Notes: a model not told the origin generated them from the sequence alone. A stretch of 64,000 nt of DNA from Acidimicrobiales bacterium (GCA_025362585.1 JANYFR010000018.1:38895-102894); one strand, 5' to 3'; positions 47,629 through 57,765 are shown, counted from the stretch's first letter. Translations and numbers: made by a program.

Positions 47629-49227
47629 GTGCTCATAGTTCGTGATTTGGGAATCGAGATTGCCGCGCGACGCATCCTCAACCCCGTCTCCTTCACCGTT
47701 GGCAACGGTGAGAAGGTCGGTCTGGTAGGGCGAAACGGAGCCGGCAAGTCAACGCTCCTGTCCGTGCTGCTCGGCTACCACCCAGAGCACCTGCGCATCA
47801 GTGGCACGGTCCAACACCAGGGAACGCTGAGCCACCTGCCCCAGGAGCCCGTCGCGGGTGGTCTCGGTGTCGAATCGATCGGGCTCAGCCACGTGCTGTC
47901 CGCGCGCGGCCTCGACCAGCTCGACGCGGAGATGCAGCACGCCCGCCACGCCCTCGCGGCCGATCCGACCGAGGAGACGATCGAACGATTCACGGCGCTC
48001 GAGGAGCAGTTCCGCGAGCGGGGCGGCTACGAGGCCGAGTCCGAGGTTTCGCGACTCGCCGCCGGCCTCGGCCTTGAGGAAGATCTCTTGCTCGAGGACC
48101 TCGACTCACTGTCGGGTGGGCAACGACGACGCGTCGACCTGATGCGCGTTCTCTACGAAGAGCCCCAGACCATGGTGCTCGACGAGCCGACGAATCACCT
48201 GGACAAGGCGGCCAAGCGCTGGCTGTTTGACGAACTCGAACGATTTCGGGGGACCGTGCTGGTGATAAGTCACGACCTGCCTCTGCTTGACAAGTCGATC
48301 GACCGAGTACTGGCTCTGCGCGAGGGCCAACTGCGCGAGTACAGGGGCAACTACTCGAAGTTTCTCCAGCTCGAAGAGGAGCGTCGACTGAGCGAAGAGA
48401 AGCTCGCTTCCCACCAGGACCAGCAGATCGACCGACTTTCCAAACTCGCGGACTCCATGCGCGGCCAGACCGAGAAGCGCGCCCGTCTCGCCAAAGTCCT
48501 CGACCGCAAGGTCGAGAAACTCCAGGACACTCGCGTCGAGGTCACGAAGAGGGAGAAGAAGGTCACCTTCCGCCTTCCCGAGCCGCCGCGCAGTGGCGAC
48601 GTGCCCATGACCGTGGAGCACGTGAAGGTGGGCTACGGGTCCCTCGAGGTCCTCAAGGACGTCAGTTTCATAACCCGCCGCGGCGACCGCATCGTGATCG
48701 TCGGCAAAAACGGCGCAGGTAAGTCGTCGATGCTTCGATGCCTGGCTGGCACGCAGAGGGCCCAGACCGGTCTCGTGAAGTTCGGCGCGAACGTGAAGGT
48801 CGGATACTTTGCCCAGGAGAACGAACAGCTGGATTTCGACAAGACCGTACTGGGCAATCTCGACAACGCGACCGTCGTCACTGAAGTGCAGCGGCGATCG
48901 CTGCTGGGCGCCTTTGGCCTGAAGGGTTCGGCGGCCCACCAGATGCCGGGCACGCTGTCGGGCGGGGAGCGCGCGAAGTTGGCCCTGGCGATTCTGGCGT
49001 CGTCGGACGCCAACCTTCTCCTGCTTGACGAACCGACCAACAATCTGGACCCCGCCAGTGTGCTGGCGCTTGGCGACATGATGCGCCAATGGAAGGGCAC
49101 CATTGTCGCAGTAAGTCACGAGCGCGGCTTCGTCGAGACCCTCGAACCGACTCACGTCGTGCTGCTGCCCGAAGAGCTCTTCGACCTGTGGGACGACGAC
49201 TACATGGACCTCATCGAACAGCGCTAA
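47629..49227 (+). CDS. ABC-F family ATP-binding protein
   Basis: Two ABC domains: GRNGAGKSTLLSVLLG..LSGGQRRRVDLMRVLYEEPQTMVLDEPTNHLD and GKNGAGKSSMLRCLAG..LSGGERAKLALAILASSDANLLLLDEPTNNLD; no TM segment. Confidence 0.93.
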   Translation: MLIVRDLGIEIAARRILNPVSFTVGNGEKVGLVGRNGAGKSTLLSVLLGYHPEHLRISGTVQHQGTLSHLPQEPVAGGLGVESIGLSHVLSARGLDQLDAEMQHARHALAADPTEETIERFTALEEQFRERGGYEAESEVSRLAAGLGLEEDLLLEDLDSLSGGQRRRVDLMRVLYEEPQTMVLDEPTNHLDKAAKRWLFDELERFRGTVLVISHDLPLLDKSIDRVLALREGQLREYRGNYSKFLQLEEERRLSEEKLASHQDQQIDRLSKLADSMRGQTEKRARLAKVLDRKVEKLQDTRVEVTKREKKVTFRLPEPPRSGDVPMTVEHVKVGYGSLEVLKDVSFITRRGDRIVIVGKNGAGKSSMLRCLAGTQRAQTGLVKFGANVKVGYFAQENEQLDFDKTVLGNLDNATVVTEVQRRSLLGAFGLKGSAAHQMPGTLSGGERAKLALAILASSDANLLLLDEPTNNLDPASVLALGDMMRQWKGTIVAVSHERGFVETLEPTHVVLLPEELFDLWDDDYMDLIEQR

Positions 49228-49341
49228 CAAATGACATCGGATCAGTCGCGCTGACGGCCCCGACGAGGTTAGGGTGCGCCATGCGCCACTTCCGGAGAAC
49301 GCGTCGTTGGCCGCTTCGACTCTCCACCGAGACGAATCACC

Positions 49342-49998
49342 GTGTGCTTCTCGCCTGAGGGGGATCTCATTGCCGGCGTCGTGGTGGCCGCGATTGGCGT
49401 TGACGCCTGCCTGCATCTGCGTGGACGGGCCGACTATCGGCTAATCGCGACGCTGCCGGTGGTGCTCGGACTGCACCAAGTGGTCGAGACGTTCGTGTGG
49501 TGGAAGCTCCAAGGCCACGTTCCGTCGAGCGTCGGCGTCGTGGCGATGTGGATTTACCTGCTGTTTGCGTTCGTCGTACTGCCCGTGCTCGTTCCCGCCC
49601 TGGTGCTCTGGCACGAACCGGCCGGACCGCGGCGATGGCGCATCGCGCCCTTCATGGTGCTCGGCGTGGGGGTGGCGGCGACGCTGCTCGTGACGATGGT
49701 GGCCGGTCATCCGACGGCCCGGCTCGGTTCGTACCACGTGGCTTACACCATTGGACTCAGGTACGGAATCCTCGTCATCGGTCTCTACATCGTGGCCACC
49801 TGTGGCTCGATGCTCGCCTCGGGGTATCGCGACGTCGTGTGGTTCGGCGCGGCGAATCTGGTGGCGATCGTCGTGCTCGCCCGACTCTGCGCCAACGGCT
49901 TCGCGTCGCTGTGGTGCCTCTACGCGGCGTTGGTGAGCGGGGCCATTGCGATAAGGATCCGTCGGGCCGAGAGGTCGACTCGCCGTGTAGCTATCTGA
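49342..49998 (+). CDS. Multi-TM membrane protein, DUF6629-like
   Basis: MCFSPEGDLIAGVVVAAIGVDACLHLRGRADYRLIATLPVVLGLHQVVETFVWWKLQG; several hydrophobic helices. Confidence 0.7.
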   Translation: MCFSPEGDLIAGVVVAAIGVDACLHLRGRADYRLIATLPVVLGLHQVVETFVWWKLQGHVPSSVGVVAMWIYLLFAFVVLPVLVPALVLWHEPAGPRRWRIAPFMVLGVGVAATLLVTMVAGHPTARLGSYHVAYTIGLRYGILVIGLYIVATCGSMLASGYRDVVWFGAANLVAIVVLARLCANGFASLWCLYAALVSGAIAIRIRRAERSTRRVAI

Positions 49999-50151
49999 CG
50001 TTGAGTCGGCCACGGTGCCCGGTGGTGCTCCGTCGTCGCGCCCGTCGGACCGGTTGTCACGTTCAGTTGGTCGCGAGCGCGGCGATCGAAGCGGCGCGAC
50101 TACGTTATGAGCCACGTCGCCCTGGGGGGCGACCATAGCGGAGGAGTCGAC

Positions 50152-51306
50152 GTGAACTATCTGGCCTTCGTCGTCGGTCTCTTCATCGTGGTCTTGATGG
50201 TCATCAGCGTGCTGTTCATCCTGGTGCTGCCGCGCCGACCAACGGGCCTCCAGCGACTCTCGGTCTTCGTCAATCGAGTGGTCCGGCTCCTCTTTGTGGC
50301 CCTGTCGCGCCTCGCCAAGTCTTACGAAGGGAAGGACGCCATCCTCGCCCCGACCGCTCCCGTGGCGCTGCTGGCCCAACTGCTCTTGTGGGCGGCCGTC
50401 TTGGTCGCGGGCTTCGCCCTAATGCTGGTGCCGACCACCCACTCAATCGTCGATGGACTGATCCAGGCCCTGACGTCACTGTTTACCGTCGGCACCATTC
50501 ACGTTGGCGGACGCGCCAATGTCGCGATTGACATAGCGGCCGGCGCCACGTGGGTCGTCATCGTGGCCCTGCAGATTGCCTACCTGCCCTCGCTGTACAG
50601 CTCGTTCAGTCGCCGCGAGGGACTCGTGACAATGCTCGAGAGTCGGTCGGGAAGTCCGGCGTGGGGGCCGGAGTTGCTGATGCGCCACCAACTGGTCGGG
50701 ATCGTCGACACGTTGCCCGATCTCTACGAGAACTGGGAGGCGTGGGCGGCGGAGGTGACCGAGAGCCACACCACCTATCCAGTGCTGCTGTACTTTCGCT
50801 CACCCGAGCCGTGGCTGTCGTGGATGATTGGCCTGCTCGCGGTGCTCGACGCCGGGGCCATGCAGTTAGCGCTCGCGCCGGCGAGCGCCCCCTCGCAGGC
50901 GCGGCTGTGTCTGCGGATGGGCTTCACGCTGTACAACCGGATCGGCGCATCACAGGGCTGGTCCATCGACCCCGACCCCGACCCCGCGGGTCCCATCGAC
51001 CTCAGTTTCGAAGAGTTCGCGAGCGCCGTCGAACAACTGCGCTCGACCGGGTTCGCGATGGAGCGAACGGCCGAAGAGGCTTGGCCCCACTTCGTGGGTT
51101 GGCGGATCAACTACGAGAACACCGCCTATCGAATGGCCGACCGCTTCACGGCCCCGCCAGCTCCCTGGTCGGGGACGCGACGCCACCTGCGCGCCGGCAC
51201 CGTCGAGCCGCATCGCCCGCCTCATCGGGCTCCCGGTGGAAAAACCCAGCCTTCGCGGATCGGGCCCGAAGTGGTGATTGCGCCTCGACCTCGAAGGGGC
51301 CGCTAG
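50152..51306 (+). CDS. Membrane protein with ion-channel-like pore region and large cytoplasmic domain
   Basis: N-terminal TMs, then ALTSLFTVGTIHVGG...AAGATWVVIVALQIAYLPSLYSSFSRRE. Probable GTG start 50152 after GAGGAG; track start is 50107. Confidence 0.65.
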   Translation: MNYLAFVVGLFIVVLMVISVLFILVLPRRPTGLQRLSVFVNRVVRLLFVALSRLAKSYEGKDAILAPTAPVALLAQLLLWAAVLVAGFALMLVPTTHSIVDGLIQALTSLFTVGTIHVGGRANVAIDIAAGATWVVIVALQIAYLPSLYSSFSRREGLVTMLESRSGSPAWGPELLMRHQLVGIVDTLPDLYENWEAWAAEVTESHTTYPVLLYFRSPEPWLSWMIGLLAVLDAGAMQLALAPASAPSQARLCLRMGFTLYNRIGASQGWSIDPDPDPAGPIDLSFEEFASAVEQLRSTGFAMERTAEEAWPHFVGWRINYENTAYRMADRFTAPPAPWSGTRRHLRAGTVEPHRPPHRAPGGKTQPSRIGPEVVIAPRPRRGR

Positions 51307-51333
51307 CGCCCGGCTCGCCTCGATCGCCCAGAC

Positions 51334-52662
51334 CTAGTAGGCGATCGGATTGGTCTTCACGCTCAAGTGCACGTACGCCGGGTCGATGGCGAGCGTCGTC
51401 CAGGTACTCGTCGAGGTGGTCGCGTCAGCGTTGGTCACGGTGCCCGAGTAGTCGAAGATGGGAAGCAACCACTCGGTTCCGTTCGTCAACGAGTACGACT
51501 GGAGGTGCACGGTGGCCGAGTCCAGCGTCACGTTGACGATGGGTGGGCCGGTCGGCGCCGACGGGTCACTCGACGTCGGGGGTACCGTGTCGGCGGCACT
51601 CGTCGGCGCGCTCGTCGAACCGCCCGTGGGGGTCGGCGTCGTATTCGACGTCATTGGCGTCACGGCGCCCGATCCCGCCAGTGGCAAACCACCGCCCGTC
51701 GCGAAGGAGCTCTGCTGATCCGCGTTCAGGACCGCGACCCCGGCGACCTCGCTCTGCAACGGGTACACCAGGGCTGACGACACGCCAAAGGCGGGACCAG
51801 TGGCGTCAATGACCTGGAGGTTCGTGTCGAAGGTGAACTGCACCGACTGATCGGTCAACGTCCCCTTGACGGCGACGTCGTAGGTCAGGCTGAACTGGTT
51901 CGTCCCGTTCGAGCCCACCGAGACCGAGGACGACGTGACCTGGGGATTGACGACTTGATAGCCGTAGCCGAGTTTCGCCAGGTACTGCTGCGCCGCGGCC
52001 TCAATGGTGCTCGTCGTCGCCGCGCTGACCGGATCGGGTGGCGTGGACGATGTGCTCCCAGTCGCGCTCGTCCCGGTCGCGCCCGGTGTGGAGGAGACCG
52101 AACCCGCGTATTTCGCGTTGGTGGAGAAGTTCCACTGTGGCACTCCGCCAAAGTTGTTGTAGGTGACCGACGACCCCGCGGCATCGGTCACGGTCCAGTA
52201 GGAGTCGTCACCATTGGCGTCGACGGGAGGTCCGCTCAACGCGAAGATGGCCGCGACACGCGATGCCTCGGCCGAGCCGCTGGCCGCGAGGCGCAACTGG
52301 TAGGCGTTGGCACTCGAGCTGCCCGCGCTCAGTCCCGGACCGGCGGTGAACCGGAACTGCTCGTAGATCTTCATCATCGACGTGGCGCCGGGCAACGAGG
52401 AGTGCGACTGGTGGGTACCCCCGATCGCGAGGACCGCGATGCCGGGCCCGGCGGCGTCGAGGGCGGCGATGCCGCCGACGGTCACGAGCGTCGCCAGCGT
52501 GACGGCGCTCGCCATCTTCAACTTGAAGTCGCGCAGCAGGCTGCGTCGTCGAATCGGATACTGGGCCACGATCCTCGAGACCATGGCCTCCGCGTCGCGC
52601 TGGACGTAGGTCGCGCCCCTGGCGGGGTCCGCGGCCACCAGTCGTTCATGAAAGTCACTCAT
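51334..52662 (-). CDS. Membrane-anchored anti-sigma-like protein with Ser/Thr/Pro-rich extracytoplasmic region
   Basis: Cytoplasmic N-terminus, one TM (MASAVTLATLVTVGGIAALDAA), long secreted-type domain; adjacent to and co-oriented with an ECF sigma gene. Confidence 0.6.
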   Translation of the reverse strand: MSDFHERLVAADPARGATYVQRDAEAMVSRIVAQYPIRRRSLLRDFKLKMASAVTLATLVTVGGIAALDAAGPGIAVLAIGGTHQSHSSLPGATSMMKIYEQFRFTAGPGLSAGSSSANAYQLRLAASGSAEASRVAAIFALSGPPVDANGDDSYWTVTDAAGSSVTYNNFGGVPQWNFSTNAKYAGSVSSTPGATGTSATGSTSSTPPDPVSAATTSTIEAAAQQYLAKLGYGYQVVNPQVTSSSVSVGSNGTNQFSLTYDVAVKGTLTDQSVQFTFDTNLQVIDATGPAFGVSSALVYPLQSEVAGVAVLNADQQSSFATGGGLPLAGSGAVTPMTSNTTPTPTGGSTSAPTSAADTVPPTSSDPSAPTGPPIVNVTLDSATVHLQSYSLTNGTEWLLPIFDYSGTVTNADATTSTSTWTTLAIDPAYVHLSVKTNPIAY

Positions 52663-52714
52663 TCCATCTCCCTCGCGTCCCTACCTAGTTCCTGTCGTGA
52701 GCTGCGTCGAACTT

Positions 52715-53218
52715 TCAATGAACCTCGGCGGCGGCGAAGGAGGTGCGAAATCGGGCTTGGGCGCGTGAAAGGCGCACCGCGGCGGCGTTGGTCGTGATCG
52801 CGAGGGCGACACCCAGGGCCGTGGTATCCAGTCCGTCCCACGCATTCAGCATCAGGATTTCGCGGTCGTCGTCATTGAGGGCCAGCAAGGCGTCGCGAAC
52901 GCTGGTATCGGCAATCACTTGGTCTTCGGCGGAAGGCCCACTCGAGTGGGGAACCAGGGACGACTCGAAGATAGTGCGTCGGTTCTGGTTGCGTCGCGCG
53001 TTGCGCAGTACGTTGCGCGCGACGCCGATCATCCAGGGCAGCTCGGCGTCGGGCGGAACTGCGTCGATGCGTCGCCACACCACGAGCATCGTCTCCTCCA
53101 CCAGGTCGTCGAGGTCCGCCGAGGAGAGGGGGTGCAGCCGCCGTCGCAGGTACGTGGCGACTTCCGTACTATTTTCGCGCACGAGGCGGCGGAATCGATC
53201 CTCTTCAGATGAGCCCAT
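52715..53218 (-). CDS. ECF-type RNA polymerase sigma factor
   Basis: DLDDLVEETMLVVWRRIDAVPPDAELPWMIGVARNVLRNARRNQNRR (region 2) and DDREILMLNAWDGLDTTALGVALAITTNAAAVRLSRAQARFR (region 4). Confidence 0.9.
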   Translation of the reverse strand: MGSSEEDRFRRLVRENSTEVATYLRRRLHPLSSADLDDLVEETMLVVWRRIDAVPPDAELPWMIGVARNVLRNARRNQNRRTIFESSLVPHSSGPSAEDQVIADTSVRDALLALNDDDREILMLNAWDGLDTTALGVALAITTNAAAVRLSRAQARFRTSFAAAEVH

Positions 53219-53297
53219 AACCCTCTTCTGTCCGCTCTTCCACGATTATTACCGCTCCGAGACGTTCGGAATCGCCGCCGCCCGGTGACGCGGCCCC

Positions 53298-54266
53298 CTA
53301 GGGTCGTGCCGATCGAACGAGCATCGCTTCTTGCTCACGGGTCAGCCACCACCCGGGCCACTCGCGGTCGCCCCACCACGCAACGACGTCGTCAACGCTC
53401 TCAGTGAGGTTGCGAAGTCGCATTCCTGCCGCTAAGGCTTTCGCCGGATTCACCGAATCACTGTTGTCCCCGGACCACAGTGGAAACCTCGCGTCGAGGT
53501 GGTGGCTACTCACCTGTTGCGCCGAGACCTCCACGAGGTGCGTACCGTCGGGGGCGACGTGTGCGGCGACCTCCTCCATAACCGTGAAGAAGGTTGGAGC
53601 GGGAAAGGGTCCGGCGGCGTGGAAGGTACCGATCGTCGAATTCGCCGCGAGCGTCACGATGAACGCACCGAGGTCGCGCGCGTCGATGTATTGCAGTGCA
53701 CAGCCGCGCGGTCCAGCGACCGCCACGTTGCCACCGCGGCGAATCCGCTCGACCCAGTAGGGAAAGCGCATGGTCGCGTCGTGACTGCCAATGACGAACG
53801 TCGGACGCACAATGGTGATGTCGGGACCAAAATGCTCGAGGGCGGCCCTCTCGCAGGCAGCTTTCAGTGGGCCGTAGGACTCCGCGGTGATAGCCGCGTC
53901 GGGCTCGGTCGGGGCGTCGGCCCACAGGACCGCATCTTCTTCGACGAGCCCCTCGCCCATCGGGTCCTGGTACGCCGAGATCGACGAGACCTGGATGTGG
54001 TGGCCTCCCCGGTCGACCAGAACGTCCCGCAACACCGCGACGTCGTGGGGACGATACGCAATGACGTCGACGGTAACGTCGAACGAGAGTCGTGCGAGTG
54101 CCGAGAGATCGCGCTGGCGATCGCCGACCAGTCGCGTGACCGCGTCGGGCAGGTCCGAGGAGGTCTGTCCCCGGTTGATTACGGTGACGTCGTGGCCGTC
54201 GGCGAGGGCCGCGAACGCCACCGCCCGTCCCACGAACGACGTACCACCGACGATGAGAATTCGCAT
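53298..54266 (-). CDS. NAD-dependent epimerase/dehydratase family protein
   Basis: MRILIVGGTSFVGRAVAFAALADGHDVTVINRGQTSSDLPD; extended SDR. Confidence 0.88.
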   Translation of the reverse strand: MRILIVGGTSFVGRAVAFAALADGHDVTVINRGQTSSDLPDAVTRLVGDRQRDLSALARLSFDVTVDVIAYRPHDVAVLRDVLVDRGGHHIQVSSISAYQDPMGEGLVEEDAVLWADAPTEPDAAITAESYGPLKAACERAALEHFGPDITIVRPTFVIGSHDATMRFPYWVERIRRGGNVAVAGPRGCALQYIDARDLGAFIVTLAANSTIGTFHAAGPFPAPTFFTVMEEVAAHVAPDGTHLVEVSAQQVSSHHLDARFPLWSGDNSDSVNPAKALAAGMRLRNLTESVDDVVAWWGDREWPGWWLTREQEAMLVRSARP

Positions 54267-54786
54267 TACACCCCTTGCCCTCGACTCTCGCCATGTTACG
54301 AGCCCGAGACCCAGCGAGACGTGAATGACGCAACGTCTCGACGGGCCGGCAATGGTCCGACGGTAGTGCCCTCTCGTGGGAGTTCACCACGTCGCGCGGC
54401 GGCGACGAACGCTCGTCCGTCAATCTGGTCCACGACGTCGCGGAGCCTTCGCCGGCGGTCCGTCCAGTGAGTGGATCCATGAACCGACGTTGGTGGTCGA
54501 GTATTTAGCACGAGAGGTCCCTCGACATTCGTCTCTTTCACTGGCCTTGAGGTGATGACCTGGGCCAGTGACCTCGACGTTGCGACTGGTCGCGACTACT
54601 CTCGGCGCCGATGATTCGTGGCATCGCCGAGGGCGGCGTTGCGTGTCGGCGCTCGTGACCAGGGCGAACGCGCGGTCTTTCAGCCACGCCCCGTGCAGTT
54701 CTGACCTTCGGCCCTAGCTCAGGCGGTGCTCTCCCGTGTTGTATTGAAGCAACGCCCGATTCACGGACCGGCGCCTTACGAAATAC

Positions 54787-55992
54787 TTGGTCGAGATCGG
54801 CGTTGTGATGAACGACAGGGGGTTGGCCGTGCGAGAAAAGACACTCGATCGAGTTCTCGATCACTACGACCGCTCACCGCATTTGGTCTTTTGGGAGACG
54901 ACGAAGGCCTGCTCCCTCGCGTGCCAGCACTGTCGGGCCTCGGCCCAAGTTGACGCCCTGGAAGGGGAGTTAACAACCGAAGAGGGCTACGCCCTCATCG
55001 ACCAAATCTCGGCAATGGGAGAGCCAGCACCGATTCTGGTCCTTACCGGTGGTGACTGTTTTGCGCGCGAGGACCTCCCGGAACTCATCCGTTACGCACG
55101 GCTGCGCGGACTGCGTCTGGGTATCGCCCCATCGGTCACCGACCGACTGACCCGCGAGCGACTCCAAGTGATGTACGACCTGGGCGTGCGCAGTGTCTCG
55201 ATCAGTCTCGACGGATCGACCTCGGAGTCCCACGACGCACTGCGTGGGGTGCCGGGCCACTTTGCCAAGACCGTCGACGCGCTCACCATGATGCGCGACA
55301 TGGGGTTTCGTCTCCAGGTCAACACGACCGTGATGAGGCATAACGCCACGGAGATGGCCGACATCTTCTCGCTGCTGCGCCAAGTTGGGATCTCGATCTG
55401 GGAGGTCTTCTTTCTCGTCGGAGTCGGTCGCGGGGTCGACATCCTCGAGGTCGAACCGCGCGACGCCGAGGATCTCTGCCACTTCCTCGTCGACGCCACG
55501 ACCTACGGAATGACGGTCCGCACGGTCGAGGCGCCCTTTTTCCGACGAGTGCAGGCCGAGCGGGAGCCCTTCGGCGCCGCGGACCCTCGTCTGCACTTTC
55601 GCCTCGGCGAGTTGTACGAGACGTTGCGATCGCGACTGGATCGCGAGGGGGGTGACCGGGACCACGTTGTGCGCAGTACCACGATGGCGACGGGCGACGG
55701 GCGGGGCGTCATATTCGTGGGCCACGACGGTGAGGTCCACGCGTCGGGCTTCTTGCCAATGCCGCTCGGCAACGTCCGCGTTGATTCCCTCGGCGACATC
55801 TACACCGGGAACCTGTTACTGAGCGTTATCCGCTCGGGCCTCTTCAGTGGCGAGTGCGGTCGCTGCGACTACCGACGTCTCTGCGGCGGATCGCGAGCGC
55901 GCGCCTTCGCCCACTACGGAGAGGTGCTGGAGGACGATCCGTCGTGCGTTCGAACGCCGGCCGGTCGGCGGGTTCCACTCGCGCTTTCCTAG
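54787..55992 (+). CDS. Radical SAM/SPASM domain protein (TIGR04053-like)
   Basis: TKACSLACQHCRASAQ (CxxxCxxC), LVLTGGDCFAREDLPELI, C-terminal CGRCDYRRLCGGSRARAFAHYGEVLEDDPSC. Confidence 0.85.
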   Translation: MVEIGVVMNDRGLAVREKTLDRVLDHYDRSPHLVFWETTKACSLACQHCRASAQVDALEGELTTEEGYALIDQISAMGEPAPILVLTGGDCFAREDLPELIRYARLRGLRLGIAPSVTDRLTRERLQVMYDLGVRSVSISLDGSTSESHDALRGVPGHFAKTVDALTMMRDMGFRLQVNTTVMRHNATEMADIFSLLRQVGISIWEVFFLVGVGRGVDILEVEPRDAEDLCHFLVDATTYGMTVRTVEAPFFRRVQAEREPFGAADPRLHFRLGELYETLRSRLDREGGDRDHVVRSTTMATGDGRGVIFVGHDGEVHASGFLPMPLGNVRVDSLGDIYTGNLLLSVIRSGLFSGECGRCDYRRLCGGSRARAFAHYGEVLEDDPSCVRTPAGRRVPLALS

Positions 55993-55995
55993 AGT

Positions 55996-57396
55996 GTGGG
56001 GATGACCGAATCCGCCCTCATTGACGAACTGGTGGCGTTGGTCGGTGCCGACCGGGTCACCTTCGGCGACGCTATGAGCCCCGACGACCTGCACGACGAG
56101 TCGCTCCATCCGCGCGGACGGATACCCCTCGCCGTCGTGCGACCGCGCTCGACGGACGAGGTCTCCCGCGTCGCGCGCTTCGCCTCCGAGCACGCTCTCG
56201 CCCTTGTCCCTCGGGGCTCGGGGACGGGACTCTCGGGCGGGGCCACGCCGGTCTCCGGTGGACTGGTTGTCTCCTTTGCGGACATGAACGCGATTGTGCG
56301 AATCGACGAACTCGACCACGTGGCCGTCGTCCAGCCGGGGGTGACCTTGCGCGAGCTCGACGACGCACTCGCGCGCAGCGGCCTGCGCTACCCGGTCTAC
56401 CCCGGTGAGATGTCGGCGTCGCTCGGTGGCAACGTCAACACCAATGCCGGTGGGATGCGCGCGGTGCGTCACGGCGTCACCCGGCAACACGTGCTCGGCC
56501 TGGAGCTCGTGATGATGGACGGCACGGTACTGCGTACCGGTGGACCGGTCGTGAAATCCTCGAGCGGCTACGACCTCACCCAACTCGTCGTTGGCAGTGA
56601 AGGAACCCTGGCGATGGTGACCGAGGTGACCCTGCGCCTCTCGGCGCGCCTCGACTACGGCGCCACGATCCTCGTCCCTTTCGCCACGCTCGACGAGGTG
56701 ATCAGCGTCGTCTCGCCAATCGTCGCGTCCGGCCTGGCACCCTCGATCCTCGAATACCTTGACGTGTTCGCCATGGCGTCGGTTACCGGGCGGGCCGGTC
56801 TCGACCTCGGTATCAGCCCCGACATCGTGAGCGCCTCGACGGCGTACCTGATCATCGTGCTCGAGACCCGTACCCGCGACCAGCTTGACGCCGACATCGA
56901 GGCACTCGGTCAGATGCTCACCGACGCCGGTGCACTCGACACCTTTGTCCTGCCCGAGCACGCCGGCGTTCGCCTAATCGAAGCTCGCGAACAGCTCTTC
57001 TGGGCCTCGAAGGACGCGGGGGTCCACGACATCGTTGACATCGTCGTGCCACGCTCGGCGGTGCCGACGTTTCTCGCCGACGCGAAGCGATTGGCCGAGT
57101 TGTCGGGAGTCTTCATCGCCGGCTGTGGTCACGTGGGTGACGGCAACGTCCACCTGTCAATCATCGAGAGCGACGACCAGCGCCGCCACACGTTCTTGCG
57201 TGAACTGTTCGCCCACGGCGTGCGACTCGGGGGCGCCGTGTCGGGCGAGCACGGTATCGGGCTCGACAAGCAGGCGGCCTTCCTCGAGTGGAGCGACCCT
57301 TCGTCACTCATGCTGCAGCGCAGCATCAAAGCGCTCTTCGACCCCCACGGGCTCTTGAACCCCTACCGGCTGCTCGATGAGCGAGCGTTGCCGTAG
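55996..57396 (+). CDS. FAD-binding oxidase (GlcD-type glycolate/D-lactate dehydrogenase family)
   Basis: RPRSTDEVSRVARFASEHALALVPRGSGTGLSGGATPVSGGLVVSF; GCGHVGDGNVHLSI; SGEHGIGLDKQ. First in-frame ATG after the upstream stop is near 56002. Confidence 0.9.
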   Translation: MGMTESALIDELVALVGADRVTFGDAMSPDDLHDESLHPRGRIPLAVVRPRSTDEVSRVARFASEHALALVPRGSGTGLSGGATPVSGGLVVSFADMNAIVRIDELDHVAVVQPGVTLRELDDALARSGLRYPVYPGEMSASLGGNVNTNAGGMRAVRHGVTRQHVLGLELVMMDGTVLRTGGPVVKSSSGYDLTQLVVGSEGTLAMVTEVTLRLSARLDYGATILVPFATLDEVISVVSPIVASGLAPSILEYLDVFAMASVTGRAGLDLGISPDIVSASTAYLIIVLETRTRDQLDADIEALGQMLTDAGALDTFVLPEHAGVRLIEAREQLFWASKDAGVHDIVDIVVPRSAVPTFLADAKRLAELSGVFIAGCGHVGDGNVHLSIIESDDQRRHTFLRELFAHGVRLGGAVSGEHGIGLDKQAAFLEWSDPSSLMLQRSIKALFDPHGLLNPYRLLDERALP

Positions 57397-57399
57397 GGC

Positions 57400-57765
57400 T
57401 CGGACGTCGAGGGCCGACCGCTCCGGTGGTCGATGGGGACGTTCGACCCGCCGGCGCCAGAACAGGTGACGCTCGGAGGCCCAGTTGGACAGTTGGCAGC
57501 GACTGGAGAGATGGAGTTTTTCGCAACACCGAAGAGACGTGACTCTCGACGGTCTTGGTCGAGATCGTCAACTCGGTGGCGACGTCTCTGTACGAGTAGC
57601 CGCGTGCGATGAGTCGCGACGCCGGGCGCTCGCGCTTGGTCCGGTTACCGAGTTCGGCGTCCATCGTGGCGAGTTCAGCGTCCGCGCTTGCGTCGGCGAA
57701 CGTGTCGAGGACGAATCCCGCGAGGCGCGGCGAAAAGCCGTGCGAGGGTCACTCACACTGATCGT
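57400..57765 (-). pseudogene. Degraded C-terminal half of a NarL/LuxR-type response regulator
   Basis: Minus strand: FSPRLAGFVLDTFADASADAELATMDAELGNRTKRERPASRLIARGYSYRDVATELTISTKTVESHVSSVLRK, then homology continues in a shifted frame (EKLHLSSRCQLSNWASERHLFWRRR). Confidence 0.7.

Noticed and set aside
48106-49416. 436-aa minus-strand ORF
   Set aside because: Antisense to the ABC-F gene; no recognisable domain.
53499-54470. Overlapping 323- and 324-aa ORFs on both strands
   Set aside because: Shadow frames of the NAD-dependent epimerase gene (53298-54266).
54270-54787. Possible radical-SAM precursor peptide
   Set aside because: Only tiny frames such as MNRRWWSSI (54479-54508) or MIRGIAEGGVACRRS (near 54611) found; no leader/core pattern, good RBS or mycofactocin-like C-terminus.
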